Shown: positions 8,060-20,055, numbered from the stretch's first letter. The stretch is 46,186 nt of DNA from Clostridia bacterium (GCA_012838615.1 DUOV01000173.1:1-46186), one strand, 5' to 3'. A program made the numbers and translations. The notes: generated from the letters alone by a model not told the origin.

Positions 8060-8312
8060 TTTCCTTGCCATACACTAATTCATAGCCTTTGGCTACTAGG
8101 TCTTGTTTCTCTTGGAAAGCTTTGAGCAAATCCTCACCTGTTTTCCCTTCAGCAATTAAATCCCTTAAAATATAATCGCAAAAACAACCTGGCTTATTCT
8201 GTAAATACTGCTCTCTAAATGATAAGTACAATTCTTCCTTTGTAAGACCTTTATCTATCAAACTTTTTAAAATACCATAGCAATCAACCCTGCACAGATT
8301 TGAGTTGTTCAT
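8052..8312 (-). CDS. Small Cys-containing hypothetical protein (86 aa)
   Basis: ORF with RBS-like GGGGGGAGGAATAT upstream and terminator overlapping its 3' end. Confidence 0.6.
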   Translation of the reverse strand: MNNSNLCRVDCYGILKSLIDKGLTKEELYLSFREQYLQNKPGCFCDYILRDLIAEGKTGEDLLKAFQEKQDLVAKGYELVYGKENI

Positions 8313-8408
8313 ATATTCCTCCCCCCTCTTTTAAGCTAGATCAGAAAAGCAGAGTTATAATTTTATTTTTGCACCAAAAGATATTCCTTACAAGCAAATA
8401 AGCAAAAA

Positions 8409-8435
8409 AAAACGCCAGGCCAAGCCTGACTGGGT
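8409..8435 (-). terminator. Probable terminator of the remA-gmk-rpoZ-coaBC-metK operon
   Basis: Minus strand CAGGC-TTG-GCCTG followed by GCG and a long T run. Confidence 0.5.
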
Positions 8436-8518
8436 AAAAATATATAGAAAGGGAGGTTCTTATATTTATTCTCTCATAACTTTACAAAAGTTAAACTAAA
8501 TAAAAAATAAAAACTACA

Positions 8519-9709
8519 TTATAAACCGGCAGATTTTCTCAAAATGTCAGCTTTATCTATACGCTCCCATGGTAAATCTAAATCAAGACGTCCAAAGTGT
8601 CCGTAAGCTGCCGTTTGCTTATAGATAGGTCTTCTTAAATTCAAACTTTGAATAATTGCTGCAGGTCTTAAATCAAAGTGCTTTTTAACAAGGGAAGTAA
8701 TTAACTCCTCATCTACTTTCCCGGTTCCAAAAGTATCAACCATAATTGATACAGGCTTGGCAACTCCTATAGCATAGGCCAGTTGAACTTCACATCGATC
8801 TGCTAAACCTGCCGCCACTATATTTTTGGCCACATAACGGGCAGCATAAGCTGCTGAACGGTCAACCTTAGTTGGATCTTTACCGGAGAAGGCACCTCCA
8901 CCGTGTCTAGCCATTCCGCCATAAGTATCGACAATAATCTTCCGGCCAGTTAAACCTGAGTCACCTTGAGGTCCGCCTACCACAAACCTTCCTGTTGGGT
9001 TAATGTAATACTTAGTGTCTTTAGTTATCAGTTCAGAAGGAATAACAGGTAAAATTACTTTTTCCAGTATATCATTATAAATAGTTTGGGAACCAATATC
9101 GGGATGGTGCTGAGTTGAAATAACTACTGTATCAACACGTACCGGTTTATCACCTTCATACTCAACTGTAACTTGAGATTTACCATCGGGGCGCAAATAG
9201 GATAAGGTGCCATCCTTGCGGACCTCAGAAAGCCTACGGGTTAATTTATGAGCTAAAGCTATTGGGAGAGGCATATACTCAGGCGTTTCATTGCTGGCAT
9301 AACCAAACATCATCCCTTGGTCTCCCGCACCGATCATAGCAATTTGATCATCGGTCATTTCACCTATTTTAGCTTCGTAAGCCTTATCAACACCCAGGGC
9401 AATATCTGGTGATTGCTCATCTATGGCAGTCAGTACTGCACAAGTATCTGCATCAAAACCATATTTAGCTCTCGTATAACCGATATCTCGAATAGTATCT
9501 CTTACAATCTTGGGGATATCCACATAGCACTTAGTTGTTATCTCTCCTGTCACTAAAACCAAACCAGTAGTTACAGCAGTTTCACAAGCAACTCTGGCAT
9601 CAGGATCTTGAGCAAAAATAGCATCCAAGATAGCGTCAGAAATCTGATCACATATTTTATCAGGATGACCTTCAGTTACAGATTCAGAAGTAAATAGTTT
9701 TTTTGTCAT
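8519..9709 (-). CDS. metK: S-adenosylmethionine synthetase
   Basis: [29 protein letters not shown]..., [28 protein letters not shown]; start chosen at 9709 rather than 9733. Confidence 0.97.
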   Translation of the reverse strand: MTKKLFTSESVTEGHPDKICDQISDAILDAIFAQDPDARVACETAVTTGLVLVTGEITTKCYVDIPKIVRDTIRDIGYTRAKYGFDADTCAVLTAIDEQSPDIALGVDKAYEAKIGEMTDDQIAMIGAGDQGMMFGYASNETPEYMPLPIALAHKLTRRLSEVRKDGTLSYLRPDGKSQVTVEYEGDKPVRVDTVVISTQHHPDIGSQTIYNDILEKVILPVIPSELITKDTKYYINPTGRFVVGGPQGDSGLTGRKIIVDTYGGMARHGGGAFSGKDPTKVDRSAAYAARYVAKNIVAAGLADRCEVQLAYAIGVAKPVSIMVDTFGTGKVDEELITSLVKKHFDLRPAAIIQSLNLRRPIYKQTAAYGHFGRLDLDLPWERIDKADILRKSAGL

Positions 9710-9711
9710 TG

Positions 9712-10959
9712 TTAACTCTCCTTTACCTGACACTCAAACCTGGGTAATGCAGCAATTCTATCTAACACCAGAGTAGCAATTTCGGCTTTTGTCAGAAGGG
9801 GGAACTCCTCAACTTGTCCATTTCGGTATAGTATGCTGACAATATTGGTATCAACCTCAAACCCAGCACCTTCTTTGGAAACATCATTTGCTACAAGTAA
9901 ATCTAGATTTTTTTCTTCTAACTTCTTTTTAGCGTTCATTGCTACTTGATCTGTTTCTGCTGCAAATCCTACCAAAATTTGTTTGTCTTTTATTTTTCCT
10001 AGTTCCTTTAGTATGTCAACTGTAGGGCATAATTCTATGGTTAAATTCTGTTCACCCTTTTTTATCTTACTCTGCTCAACTGTTTTGGGCTTATAATCTG
10101 CAACAGCTGCTGCCTTGATCACAACGTCAGCATCAGGAAAAACTTTTAAAACCTCATCCCGCATTTTTTCAGTACTAAAAGCCCTAATTAGTTTAACTCC
10201 TTGGGGAGGTTCTACAGTTGTATTTCCTGCTATTAAAGTTACTTGGGCTCCTCTTTTATATGCTTCTTTCGCAATAGCAAACCCCATTTTTCCTGAGCTC
10301 CTATTTCCTATGTAACGAACCGGATCAATAGCTTCCCTGGTACCACCAGCTGTTACTATTACTCTTTTGCCCTGAAAATCTTTCTTAAGACACAACAACC
10401 TTTCAATTTCCTCTAATATTACAGGTATAGCAGGTAGTCTGCCTTTACCGACCGTGCCACAAGCGAGGAACCCTTCTTCCGGCTCAATAAAATGAAATCC
10501 TATACTCTTTAAAAACTCAATGTTTTTTTGGGTAATTGGATTTTCGTACATATTTACATTCATAGAAGGGGCCAAAAGAACTGGCGCCTTGGTGGCTAAA
10601 ATTGTAGAAGTCAGTAAATTATCAGCTATACCAGTCGCTATTTTGGCTATAGTATTAGCCGTAGCCGGTACAACTACAAATAGCTCAGCCTTTAAAGCCA
10701 AATCAATGTGAGGCACATAAATACCTTGCGACCCAGTAGGCTCGTCCACTAAAACCGGATTTTTTGCTAAGGTTTCTAAAGTAAGAGGAGTAATAAAATC
10801 AAGAGCAGCTTTAGTGAGAATAACATGGACATTAAGTCCTTTTTTCACTAAGCTGCTAACTAACTCAGCTGCTTTATAAGCGGCAATACCTCCTGTAACC
10901 CCTACTATTACAGTTTTCCCAACCACTTTGTTACTTGATTCCGAATTTAGTCGGTTCAT
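9712..10959 (-). CDS. coaBC: Bifunctional phosphopantothenoylcysteine decarboxylase/phosphopantothenate-cysteine ligase
   Basis: [51 protein letters not shown]. Confidence 0.95.
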   Translation of the reverse strand: MNRLNSESSNKVVGKTVIVGVTGGIAAYKAAELVSSLVKKGLNVHVILTKAALDFITPLTLETLAKNPVLVDEPTGSQGIYVPHIDLALKAELFVVVPATANTIAKIATGIADNLLTSTILATKAPVLLAPSMNVNMYENPITQKNIEFLKSIGFHFIEPEEGFLACGTVGKGRLPAIPVILEEIERLLCLKKDFQGKRVIVTAGGTREAIDPVRYIGNRSSGKMGFAIAKEAYKRGAQVTLIAGNTTVEPPQGVKLIRAFSTEKMRDEVLKVFPDADVVIKAAAVADYKPKTVEQSKIKKGEQNLTIELCPTVDILKELGKIKDKQILVGFAAETDQVAMNAKKKLEEKNLDLLVANDVSKEGAGFEVDTNIVSILYRNGQVEEFPLLTKAEIATLVLDRIAALPRFECQVKES

Positions 10960-11134
10960 AAGTTAACTTACCGGCTGCAATTTCTTTTAATGATCTGGTT
11001 ACAGGTTTTTCACCTTTCACGTTATCCGTGTCTGTTTGTCCGGTAAAGGAACGGGCTCTTTTTGCCGCTATAACAACTAAGCTATATTTACTATCAATTT
11101 GCTCTAATAACTCATCAATTGTAGGCTTATTCAC
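10931..11134 (-). CDS. rpoZ: RNA polymerase omega subunit
   Basis: 67 aa, IDELLEQIDSKYSLVVIAAKRAR; located between gmk and coaBC. Confidence 0.9.
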   Translation of the reverse strand: MNKPTIDELLEQIDSKYSLVVIAAKRARSFTGQTDTDNVKGEKPVTRSLKEIAAGKLTYEPTKFGIK

Positions 11135-11729
11135 AAAATCCCTCCATTTTCTTCCTTTGTGGTCTGCACCTTTCAGCTATAATAACAGCTTTCAGTTTTT
11201 CAATAGCATTTTCTACAGTATCATTAACAATAACGTAATCATATTCGGTCACATAACTGAGCTCTTCGCAAGCACAACTAAGCCGTTTTTTTATAGCTTC
11301 AGCCGAATCAGTTCCCCTTTTAGTTATTCTATTTTCCAGTTCTTGAATGGAAGGGGGAACTATGAAAACAAAAACACCTTTGGGGTATTGCTTCTTTATA
11401 TTCATTGCTCCTTGGATATCAATTTCCAAAATAATATCTTTTCCCTGTTTAAGATGTTCTAAAACTTGCTTTTTGGGAGTACCGTAGTAATTATCATAAA
11501 CTTTTGCCCATTCAAGTAGTTCGTTGTTTGCTATCATCCGTTCAAATGTATCTTTATCTATATAGTAGTAATTAATACCTTCTTCCTCGCCTATTCTTGG
11601 CGCCCTTGTTGTCACAGATACCGAGTATCCCAGCTCCGGCATCTCTTCACGCAACATTTTGCAAAGAGTTCCTTTCCCAGCGCCAGAAGGTCCGGACAAA
11701 ACAATAAGTAAACCTGATGTTTCCACCAT
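11127..11729 (-). CDS. gmk: Guanylate kinase
   Basis: LIVLSGPSGAGKGTLCKML, SVTTRAPRIGEEEGINYYYI. Confidence 0.96.
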   Translation of the reverse strand: MVETSGLLIVLSGPSGAGKGTLCKMLREEMPELGYSVSVTTRAPRIGEEEGINYYYIDKDTFERMIANNELLEWAKVYDNYYGTPKKQVLEHLKQGKDIILEIDIQGAMNIKKQYPKGVFVFIVPPSIQELENRITKRGTDSAEAIKKRLSCACEELSYVTEYDYVIVNDTVENAIEKLKAVIIAERCRPQRKKMEGFCE

Positions 11730-12001
11730 TATTCTACTCCCTCAACTAAATTACCATTTTCCTTAACGGATAAGCGGTGGGCAACGGTTTCAGGCTGAAC
11801 TGCTGAAAGTATTACATGATCACTATCGGTAATAATTACCGCTCTGGTACGACGTCCGTATGTAGCATCAATTAATACACCCTTATCCCTTGATTCTTGA
11901 ATAATTCGCTTAATCGGCGCTGATTCAGGACTCACAATGGCTATAATCCGATTAGCTGACACAATGTTACCAAAACCAATATTTATAAGTTTTATATCCA
12001 T
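11729..12001 (-). CDS. remA: RemA/DUF370 family extracellular matrix regulator
   Basis: [66 protein letters not shown]. Confidence 0.93.
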   Translation of the reverse strand: MDIKLINIGFGNIVSANRIIAIVSPESAPIKRIIQESRDKGVLIDATYGRRTRAVIITDSDHVILSAVQPETVAHRLSVKENGNLVEGVE

Positions 12002-12023
12002 CTTATATCCCCCTTGGAGTAGA

Positions 12024-12902
12024 TTATTCTAAATTCTGTACCTGCTCGCGAATTTTTTCAATTTCACTTTTTACGATTACCACCCTCTGACTTATATCTA
12101 GATCATTAGATTTAGAACCAATTGTATTAATCTCTCTATGCATTTCTTGGACTAAAAAATCCAGTTTTCGTCCAACCGGCCCATCACCAGATAAAAAAAT
12201 TTCTAATTGATCAAGATGACTTGACATTCTAACAAGCTCTTCTGTAATGTTAGAGCGTTCGGCCATGATAGCTACTTCCATGGCGATCCTATTTTCATCA
12301 ACAGGCGGGCTGTCAAGCAATTCTTCAATTCTAGCTAGTAGCTTACTTTGATATTCCTCCACTACCAAATGAGACCTTTCCTTTATTTCTTCCATTACTT
12401 CAGAAATATAGCTCTTACGCTTTAAAAGATCAGTTGCCAGTTTCTTCCCTTCTTCTAGACGCATACTTACCATTTCTTCAACAGCTATTTTAAGAGCCTC
12501 TAAAAAAACTGGCCAAAGTTGTTCCACATCCTCTTCATGCTGCTCAATTGTAATCATCTCAGGTAACTGGGCAAGAGCCATTAACTCAATATTATACTCA
12601 ATACCTAAAAATTGTGCTAATTCCTTCAGAGATTCATAATAAGCCATAGCTAATTCTTTGTCAACCTTTAGATTTCTCTTGATTTCTCCTGTTTCCTCAA
12701 TGTTGATATAAACATCAATACGTCCCCGGGCAAATGTATTTTTAAGATAACTTTTTATTCGTTCCTCAAACATCACATAAGTACGAGGAAGTCTTACCGC
12801 CATCTCTAAATATCGGTGATTAACTGATTTGATTTCAATTGTGATGCTTTTACCCTCCCCATTTGCCTCACCGCGACCGTATCCTGTCATACTAGCTACC
12901 AT
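12024..12902 (-). CDS. YicC/YloC family endoribonuclease
   Basis: [33 protein letters not shown]; start with RBS at 12902. Confidence 0.93.
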   Translation of the reverse strand: MVASMTGYGRGEANGEGKSITIEIKSVNHRYLEMAVRLPRTYVMFEERIKSYLKNTFARGRIDVYINIEETGEIKRNLKVDKELAMAYYESLKELAQFLGIEYNIELMALAQLPEMITIEQHEEDVEQLWPVFLEALKIAVEEMVSMRLEEGKKLATDLLKRKSYISEVMEEIKERSHLVVEEYQSKLLARIEELLDSPPVDENRIAMEVAIMAERSNITEELVRMSSHLDQLEIFLSGDGPVGRKLDFLVQEMHREINTIGSKSNDLDISQRVVIVKSEIEKIREQVQNLE

Positions 12903-13079
12903 ATTTTTTCCGCCTTCCTTTTTATTTTTATTCTTGGCAAAAATAAAATTTAAAACCATCAATATTGCATGATAAAAATAGACTTAAAAATAATTTACTT
13001 CTCTTTAGTATAACTAAATCCTGCTAAATTTTAAGCCAGCAGTCTTTTAGCAAATAAATTACGCTGGGCACACACAATA

Positions 13080-13121
13080 AAAAAACGGCTGCTTAGAATA
13101 AACTAAACATAGCCGTTTTTT
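13080..13121. terminator. Terminator downstream of the P-type ATPase gene
   Basis: AAAAACGGCT ... AGCCGTTTTT, 10 bp arms with 20 nt loop and flanking A/T runs. Confidence 0.7.
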
Positions 13122-13141
13122 ATAATTAAAAGTATTTAAGA

Positions 13142-15889
13142 TTAAGCTTTCACATAAATAAACTTACGAGCTATAGGCCTTAGAAGATAATAATTAATTG
13201 CTGTTAATAAAGTCCTTCCTCCGGCCACAAGTAGAACCAAAATCCAGTTATAAATATTTAGAGCTGTCGTTTTAAAAATAGGCTGTAAAGCAGGCAAGTA
13301 GATTACTGCTAATTCCATTAAAACCGAGCAACATACGGCTAACACCAAATATATATTGGAAAAAACCCCTACCTCAAAAACCGAATGCCTTTCAGACTTA
13401 CAGTCAAACACGTGAAATAATTGGGAAAAAACTAAAGTTGCAAAAGCCATGGTTCTTGCTAATACCAGATTGCCGTCACTTAAGTAAATAGCCAAAACAA
13501 AAACCAATAAAGTTCCCAGCCCAATTTGTAGTCCTCGGCTGGCAATTTTTCGCCAAAGACCTTGGGAAAAAACGCTTTCCTTTGGATGTCTGGGTTTTCT
13601 TAACATAATATCCTTGTCTGCATTATCTACACCTAAGGCCATGGCCGGCAAACCGTCTGTAACTAAGTTTACCCATAAGATTTGAATAGGAAGCAAAGGT
13701 AAAGGCAGGGCTAAAAGAGCAGCCAAAAACATTGTTAAGACCTCACCTACGTTACAAGACAGCAAATACCTGATAAACTTTCTGATATTATCATAAATAC
13801 CTCTGCCCTCTTCTACGGCCGCTACAATGGTAGCAAAATTATCATCAGCCAAAATCATGGCAGAGGCTTCCTTTGTCACGTCTGTTCCTGTCTTACCCAT
13901 AGCCACCCCAATATCAGCTTCTTTCACAGCAGGCGCATCATTTACACCGTCACCGGTCATAGCAACTATTTCTCCCTTTTCCTTTAGAGCTTTTACAATA
14001 CGCAGCTTATGGCTAGGTGACACTCTGGCATAAACTTTAATATCTTTTATGATGGCATGTAATTCATCATCACCTAGATAATCAAGTTCGGTGCCGGTAA
14101 CAACTAATCCACCTTCGTCTAACAAACCTAATTCTTTTGCTACAGCCTTGGCAGTAATTTGATGATCACCTGTAATCATAACAACCTTGATACCAGCCGC
14201 TTTACATGTTTTAATAGCTCGTATAGCCGATTGCCTTGGCGGATCGATCATGCCGGCCAAACCTAAAAAAGTCAAATTTTGTTCCAGCTTATCTTCCGCC
14301 AGATCTGTTACACCAGTTAAATTGCGGTAAGCCATACCTAAAACCCGTAGAGCTTGTTCACCCATCCTTTCATTTTGGCGAAGAATTTTATCTCTTAGCT
14401 CTTGGGTTAAGGGTACTTCTTGATTATTAATTAAAATATGGGTGCAAAGGTTTAAAACTATGTCTGGCGCGCCTTTTGTATAAAGTAGACGTTGATTATT
14501 CTCTTCCTTAAATAAAACCGACATGCGCTTCCGAACTGAATCGAAGGGAATCTCCAGTTCTCTGTTTCCCATTTTGGCCAGTTTTTCTCTCCAAATGCCA
14601 ACCTTAGCTGCCAGTACAACCAAAGCTCCCTCTGTCGGATCACCGATTATTTCCCAGTCCTGTTTTGCACCTTTCTTTTTAAACAAACTGCTGCCATTTT
14701 GTTTTTGTAAATCAGTATTAGCACAAAGGGCACAAGTTTTGGCCAATAACTCCATGGCTCTGCTGTTTTTATATTCTATCCTTCTTCCATCTAGCTGTAT
14801 ATCGCCTATTGGTTCATATCCCTCACCTGTAACAGTATAGGTATGTCCGTCACAAAAAACTTGCCGCACAGTCATTTTATTTTGAGTAAGGGTGCCTGTT
14901 TTATCGGAACAAATATATGTAGCACAACCTAATGTTTCAACAGCAGGTAACTTGCGAACAATAGCGTTTCGGCGTATCATCTTTTGTACACCTATAGCCA
15001 AAGCAACGGTCACTATGGCAGGAAGGCCTTCCGGTATCGCAGCTACAGCCAGACTAACACCAGTCAGAAACATTTGGTATATTTCTTCTCCACGCCAAAC
15101 ACCAGTTACAACAACTACTGCACAAATCAATAAACAACAGATGACCAAAATTTTCCCCAACTGTTCCAACCTTTTTTGTAATGGTGTTTGTTCTTCCTCA
15201 ACTTGTTGCATCATGCCTGCAATTTTACCCATTTCTGTGTCCATGCCTGTAGCAATAACTACGGCCTTTCCTCTGCCTCTGGTAACAGCAGTTCCCAAAA
15301 ACAGGGTATTAGTTCGATCACCTATACCTACCTCAGTAGCTGTTATAGTTTCCGAAGATTTTTTTACGGGGTGAGATTCACCGGTAAGAGTTGCTTCATC
15401 TACTTCCAGGTTAGTAGCTTCCAGTATTCTAGCATCGGCGGGTATTTTATCACCCATTTCAACTAATAAAACATCCCCTGGCACTAACTTATCGGCACTA
15501 ACAACAGTTTGTTTACCATCTCGTATGACTTTTGCTTCTGGGGAAGTCAATTTTTTGAGAGCCTCTAAAGATTTTTCAGCCCTGTACTCCTGTACAAAGC
15601 CAAGAATAGCGTTGATAATAATAATTGCCAGGATAGTCAAAGCATCTGCATATTCACCCAGCATACCGGAAATAAGGGCTGCCGCAATTAAAACCAAAAC
15701 CATAAAATCTGTAAACTGTCCTATAAACATCTTTAGGGGGGAGGATCTCTTAAATTCCTGTAACTGATTTAAGCCAAATTCCCCTAGCCGAGCTAATGCT
15801 TCCTTGGTATTTAATCCTTTATCAACATCTGTTTTTAAAATAGTTAATACTTCTGGTATACTAAATTGATACCATTTTCGTTCTTGCAT
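13142..15889 (-). CDS. Cation-translocating P-type ATPase, likely calcium-transporting (SERCA/PMCA type)
   Basis: CSDKTGTLTQNKMTV, TGESHPVKK, MTGDGVNDAPAVKEADIGVAMG, AAIPEGLPAIVTVALAIGVQKM. Confidence 0.93.
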   Translation of the reverse strand: MQERKWYQFSIPEVLTILKTDVDKGLNTKEALARLGEFGLNQLQEFKRSSPLKMFIGQFTDFMVLVLIAAALISGMLGEYADALTILAIIIINAILGFVQEYRAEKSLEALKKLTSPEAKVIRDGKQTVVSADKLVPGDVLLVEMGDKIPADARILEATNLEVDEATLTGESHPVKKSSETITATEVGIGDRTNTLFLGTAVTRGRGKAVVIATGMDTEMGKIAGMMQQVEEEQTPLQKRLEQLGKILVICCLLICAVVVVTGVWRGEEIYQMFLTGVSLAVAAIPEGLPAIVTVALAIGVQKMIRRNAIVRKLPAVETLGCATYICSDKTGTLTQNKMTVRQVFCDGHTYTVTGEGYEPIGDIQLDGRRIEYKNSRAMELLAKTCALCANTDLQKQNGSSLFKKKGAKQDWEIIGDPTEGALVVLAAKVGIWREKLAKMGNRELEIPFDSVRKRMSVLFKEENNQRLLYTKGAPDIVLNLCTHILINNQEVPLTQELRDKILRQNERMGEQALRVLGMAYRNLTGVTDLAEDKLEQNLTFLGLAGMIDPPRQSAIRAIKTCKAAGIKVVMITGDHQITAKAVAKELGLLDEGGLVVTGTELDYLGDDELHAIIKDIKVYARVSPSHKLRIVKALKEKGEIVAMTGDGVNDAPAVKEADIGVAMGKTGTDVTKEASAMILADDNFATIVAAVEEGRGIYDNIRKFIRYLLSCNVGEVLTMFLAALLALPLPLLPIQILWVNLVTDGLPAMALGVDNADKDIMLRKPRHPKESVFSQGLWRKIASRGLQIGLGTLLVFVLAIYLSDGNLVLARTMAFATLVFSQLFHVFDCKSERHSVFEVGVFSNIYLVLAVCCSVLMELAVIYLPALQPIFKTTALNIYNWILVLLVAGGRTLLTAINYYLLRPIARKFIYVKA

Positions 15890-16017
15890 GTTATCACCCC
15901 TGGAGAAAATAATTCCATTTTTACATTTATATGTAAATCCCTGATAAACATGCTATCCACATTGCAAGTCATTACAAGCTTTTATAAAATAAACTAAAAA
16001 TTAAAGAAGGGATTAAC

Positions 16018-17808
16018 ATGGCTTTCGATGGAATAGTACTGGCTGCCGTAACCAAGGAGCTTCAGGTGTTAATCGGCTGCCGGATTGAGAAAATTTATCA
16101 ACCTGAAGCAAGTTGTTTAGTACTTCATCTCCATAATCGCAATAATAAAACTAAATTATTTTTGTCTGCTCACCCAGTAAATGGTAGAGCGCATCTTTCC
16201 CAACTAATTTACGACAATCCTTTAAATCCACCTTTATTTTGTATGCTCCTGCGCAAACACTTGGAAGGCGGGAAAATCATAAGCATTAGCCAAGGGGAAA
16301 ATCTAGAGCGCTGTTTATATGTTTCCGTAGAAGTTTTTGATGAAGTAGGGGATCTTAAAATCAGGCAACTGGTCATAGAAATTATGGGGAAACACAGTAA
16401 TATCATCTTAATAGATCCTGTTTCCGGAACAATTATTGATAGCATAAAACGTGTTTCTAGTGAAGTTAGCCGCCATAGAGAAGTGCTGCCCGGACGTAAG
16501 TATCTGGCACCACCAGCTCAAAACAAACTAAAACTTATGGAATTAACGGAAGAACAGTTTAAAACTGCTTTATTTAATTTCCCGCTAAACAGCTACTTAT
16601 ACAAATCAGTGGTTAAATGCTTAGGAGGTATTAGCACATCTATAGCTAAAGGACTAGTGCTAGCTGCAGGACTCCCTCTGGAAATAGATTTGAATTCCAT
16701 AGGAGATTATGAATTTACTAAGCTATGGCAACAAATTATCTACTTGGCAGATATAATTCGTTCCGAAAATTTCGTTCCGATTGTCTATGCGGATGATAAC
16801 AAACTACTTGATTTTGCAGCCGTCCCCTTTACCCATTGTGTAACAGCTAAAGAGAACATTTTTGACTCAATGAGTCAAGCCCTAGATTACTACTATGAGA
16901 AAAAAATGGCTCAGGAAGCATTAGACAAACAAAAATATAATCTACATAAAGTTTTAAACAAAGAATTGGAACGGCTCTATAAAAAGAGGCTTATTCAAGA
17001 AAAAACAATAGCTCAGGCTAAGGATGCAGAGCCGTTGAGACTCATGGGCGAGCTTTTGACGGCTAACATATACCGCCTTAAAAAAGGCATGATAGAAGTT
17101 ACGGTGGAAAACTTTTATGACCCAACAAATGGACTAATTACCATCCCTTTGGAACGTGACCTTTCCCCTGCTCAAAACACTCAAAATTATTTCAAAAAAT
17201 ACAACAAGGCAAAAGTCAGCGCAGAAAAAGCCCATGAACAGCTACTATTGACTAATGATGAAATCAGCTATCTGGAAAGCGTCATGCAAAGTATGCTCCA
17301 AGCTGAAACTCTTGCTGAAGTTGAAGAGGTTAGCCAAGAATTAATAAAGGAAGGATATCTTACTCAGCCGGGTAAAAAGAAAGGGAGAGAAAAAAAGGAA
17401 AAGAAAGCCAAAACAAAGTATCTGAAATTTTTATCCGGGGCAGGCTTTCCTATCCTGGTCGGTAAAAACAATAGGCAAAACGACCTGCTTACACTTAAAA
17501 TAGCAAAAGACCATGATCTATGGTTTCACGTTAAAGACATTCCCGGCTCCCATGTTATCGTTCAGACTAACGGACGGGAAGTTCCGGACAGCACCTTAGA
17601 AGAAGCTGCTCTTATTGCAGCCTACTACAGCAAGGGGCAGTCCTCCAGCCAAGTTCCTGTTGACTGGACGCAAAAAAAGCATGTAAAAAAACCTAGCGGG
17701 GCCAGACCTGGCCAAGTTATTTACGAAAATTATAAGACAATCTTTATAACTCCTGATAAACAATTGGTCAATGAGTTGAAGAAAGTAAATTCTACCAAAG
17801 AAGGTTAG
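16018..17808 (+). CDS. rqcH: Rqc2/NEMF homolog RqcH (NFACT, fibronectin-binding A-like)
   Basis: MAFDGIVLAAVTKELQ... N-terminus, ISQGENLERCLYV, C-terminal DLWFHVKDIPGSHVIVQ and KKHVKKPSGARPGQVIYENYKTIFITP. Confidence 0.93.
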   Translation: MAFDGIVLAAVTKELQVLIGCRIEKIYQPEASCLVLHLHNRNNKTKLFLSAHPVNGRAHLSQLIYDNPLNPPLFCMLLRKHLEGGKIISISQGENLERCLYVSVEVFDEVGDLKIRQLVIEIMGKHSNIILIDPVSGTIIDSIKRVSSEVSRHREVLPGRKYLAPPAQNKLKLMELTEEQFKTALFNFPLNSYLYKSVVKCLGGISTSIAKGLVLAAGLPLEIDLNSIGDYEFTKLWQQIIYLADIIRSENFVPIVYADDNKLLDFAAVPFTHCVTAKENIFDSMSQALDYYYEKKMAQEALDKQKYNLHKVLNKELERLYKKRLIQEKTIAQAKDAEPLRLMGELLTANIYRLKKGMIEVTVENFYDPTNGLITIPLERDLSPAQNTQNYFKKYNKAKVSAEKAHEQLLLTNDEISYLESVMQSMLQAETLAEVEEVSQELIKEGYLTQPGKKKGREKKEKKAKTKYLKFLSGAGFPILVGKNNRQNDLLTLKIAKDHDLWFHVKDIPGSHVIVQTNGREVPDSTLEEAALIAAYYSKGQSSSQVPVDWTQKKHVKKPSGARPGQVIYENYKTIFITPDKQLVNELKKVNSTKEG

Positions 17809-17826
17809 GCAAAAAGCCTAACCTTC
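17800..17826. terminator. Bidirectional terminator between rqcH and pyrE
   Basis: GAAGGTTAGGC-AAAAA-GCCTAACCTTC perfect 11 bp stem. Confidence 0.75.
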
Positions 17827-17831
17827 GCTCT

Positions 17832-18407
17832 CTACTGTTTACGACTACCAGGTTTTACTAATGGAACACCAGTTTTGCACAGAGGACATTCCTCTGGGAG
17901 ATAAGACTCAACTTCTAAACTGAGTAAACTTTCCCTTCTTACTCCTAAGTCAACTTTACCGGCGCTACGGTCAACTAATACTGCCACACCTGCTACTCTT
18001 CCCCCCAGATTACTGACAACATCTAGAACTTCTTTAACCGATCCCCCAGTAGTCACTACATCTTCAACAACCAAAACTTTTTCATCTGGGAAGATTTCAA
18101 ATCCCCGGCGTAATTTCATAACCTTTTCTTCCCGTTCGGTAAAGATAGCTCTTACCCCTAAGTGTCGAGCCACTTCATAAGCTACAATAATTCCTCCCAT
18201 AGCAGGACCTACTACCACATCTATTTTTTCCTTGTTATATCTTTCAGCTAATTCGGCGCAAAGCTTAGCAGTATAATGGGGATATTGCAAAACCTTAGCG
18301 CATTGAATATAACGATCACTATGTCTTCCGGAGGTAAGTTTAAAGTGTCCATTTAATAAAGCCCCAGAATCAATAAACATTTTTTCAATTTCCTGTTGAG
18401 TTAACAT
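17832..18407 (-). CDS. pyrE: Orotate phosphoribosyltransferase
   Basis: [61 protein letters not shown] motif. Confidence 0.95.
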   Translation of the reverse strand: MLTQQEIEKMFIDSGALLNGHFKLTSGRHSDRYIQCAKVLQYPHYTAKLCAELAERYNKEKIDVVVGPAMGGIIVAYEVARHLGVRAIFTEREEKVMKLRRGFEIFPDEKVLVVEDVVTTGGSVKEVLDVVSNLGGRVAGVAVLVDRSAGKVDLGVRRESLLSLEVESYLPEECPLCKTGVPLVKPGSRKQ

Positions 18408-19122
18408 GACCTGCCTCCATTTCTTCAATTATTTGCTGTACGGCTGCTAAAGGATCAACTGCTGCTGTAATAGGTCGGCCAATGACAAGATAGGAAGAAC
18501 CTGCCCTAATAGCCTCCTGGGGTGTAGTTATTCTCTTTTGATCGCCTGCCTGAGAATTTAACGGTCTCACCCCTGGCGTAACGGTGAGAAAATCATTGCC
18601 ACAAGCCTGCCTGATAAGCTTGGTTTCCTGAGGTGAAGCTACAACTCCATCCAGCCCGGCCTTTTTAGTTAACTTAGCAAACCTAACAACTGATTCTTGA
18701 GGTGTCCCTAAACCTATTTGTTCCAAATCTTTTTCTCCCAAGCTAGTCAGTATTGTGACAGCGATAAGTTTCGGTTTTACCAAACCTTTAGCTAAAGCCT
18801 CCTCTTCCACCGCTTCACGAGCCTTTTCCATCATGTACAATCCGCCAGAAGCGTGTACGTTAAGCATATCAACTCCATACCCCGTTAGCACCCGACTGGC
18901 TTGAGCTACGGTGTTAGGAATATCGTGTAATTTTAGATCAACAAAAACTTTACCTCCTGCCTCTTGTATCAACTCAAAAATAGCCGGCCCCAGGCTTGTA
19001 AATAATTGTAGACCTACTTTAAACATTCCCACATAAGGTTCCAACATCTTTACCAGACGACGTACTTCATCCTTGGTATCCACATCTAAAGCCACGATCA
19101 GTCGTTCTTTCATGTTAGTCAT
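18385..19122 (-). CDS. pyrF: Orotidine-5'-phosphate decarboxylase
   Basis: [37 protein letters not shown]. Confidence 0.96.
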   Translation of the reverse strand: MTNMKERLIVALDVDTKDEVRRLVKMLEPYVGMFKVGLQLFTSLGPAIFELIQEAGGKVFVDLKLHDIPNTVAQASRVLTGYGVDMLNVHASGGLYMMEKAREAVEEEALAKGLVKPKLIAVTILTSLGEKDLEQIGLGTPQESVVRFAKLTKKAGLDGVVASPQETKLIRQACGNDFLTVTPGVRPLNSQAGDQKRITTPQEAIRAGSSYLVIGRPITAAVDPLAAVQQIIEEMEAGHVNSTGN

Positions 19123-19131
19123 TTTCTCACC

Positions 19132-20055
19132 TCATCTCATTTTTAAAGGATTGGCCAGCCCAACTAAATGGCTAATGTCTTCGGTTTTAGTTTTCTGACA
19201 GTATTCCTCGAGACCAGCAATAACTTCCATGGTGACCCGAGGGTTTATGAAATTTCCTGTTCCAATAGCAATGGCATTGGCCCCCGCTAAAATAAATTCC
19301 AGAGCATCCTGAGCACTTACAATGCCGCCCATGCCAATGATAGGTATTTTAACAGCTTGGGCAACTTGCCAAACCATGCGTAATGCTATGGGCTTAATGG
19401 CTGGTCCGGACAATCCGCCCACAATATTTCCTAAAACCGGCTTTCTTGTTTCCACATCAATAGCCATACCCAGTAAAGTGTTGATTAAAGAGATAGCATC
19501 AGCCCCTGCCTCTTCTGCTGCTCTGGCAATTTCCTGAATATCCGTTACGTTAGGAGATAACTTGGCAATTACGGGCAAATTTGTATGGCCTTTTACAACG
19601 GATATGACTTCAGCAACCAAATCAGGATCTGTACCAAAGACCAATCCCCCTGCTTTCACATTAGGACAGGAAATATTTACCTCAAGAGCTGCCACTCCGG
19701 GAACGGATAGTTTCTGGGCTAAGACCCCATACTCTTCCGGTGTATTGCCCGAAATGTTAACTATAAATTTAGTTTGGTAAGAAGTTAATTCAGGTAAAAT
19801 ATTTTCAATAAAATAATCTACCCCTGGGTTTTGTAGGCCTATAGCATTTAGTAGTCCACTTGGGGTCTCAATCAATCTTGGCGGAGGATTTCCGGCTTTG
19901 GGTAACAAGGTTAGCCCCTTGACCACCACTCCCCCTAGACGATTTAAATCTATGAAAGGAAGATATTCCTGACCTGAACCAAAAGTACCCGAAGCCGTTA
20001 AAACTGGATTTTGTAATTTTAAACCTCCAATGTCTACTTCCATCTTAACCTTCAT
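19132..20055 (-). CDS. pyrD: Dihydroorotate dehydrogenase (NAD-type, PyrD catalytic subunit)
   Basis: [51 protein letters not shown]. Confidence 0.95.
   Translation of the reverse strand: MKVKMEVDIGGLKLQNPVLTASGTFGSGQEYLPFIDLNRLGGVVVKGLTLLPKAGNPPPRLIETPSGLLNAIGLQNPGVDYFIENILPELTSYQTKFIVNISGNTPEEYGVLAQKLSVPGVAALEVNISCPNVKAGGLVFGTDPDLVAEVISVVKGHTNLPVIAKLSPNVTDIQEIARAAEEAGADAISLINTLLGMAIDVETRKPVLGNIVGGLSGPAIKPIALRMVWQVAQAVKIPIIGMGGIVSAQDALEFILAGANAIAIGTGNFINPRVTMEVIAGLEEYCQKTKTEDISHLVGLANPLKMR

Noticed and set aside
8313-8518. SAM riboswitch for metK
   Set aside because: metK is the last gene of a long operon on the minus strand, this region is its 3' end, and no S-box motifs were seen
11028-11462. 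144 aa plus-strand ORF
   Set aside because: Antisense to rpoZ/gmk; composition of a shadow ORF
14892-15374. 160 aa plus-strand ORF
   Set aside because: Fully antisense to the well-supported P-type ATPase; typical shadow ORF
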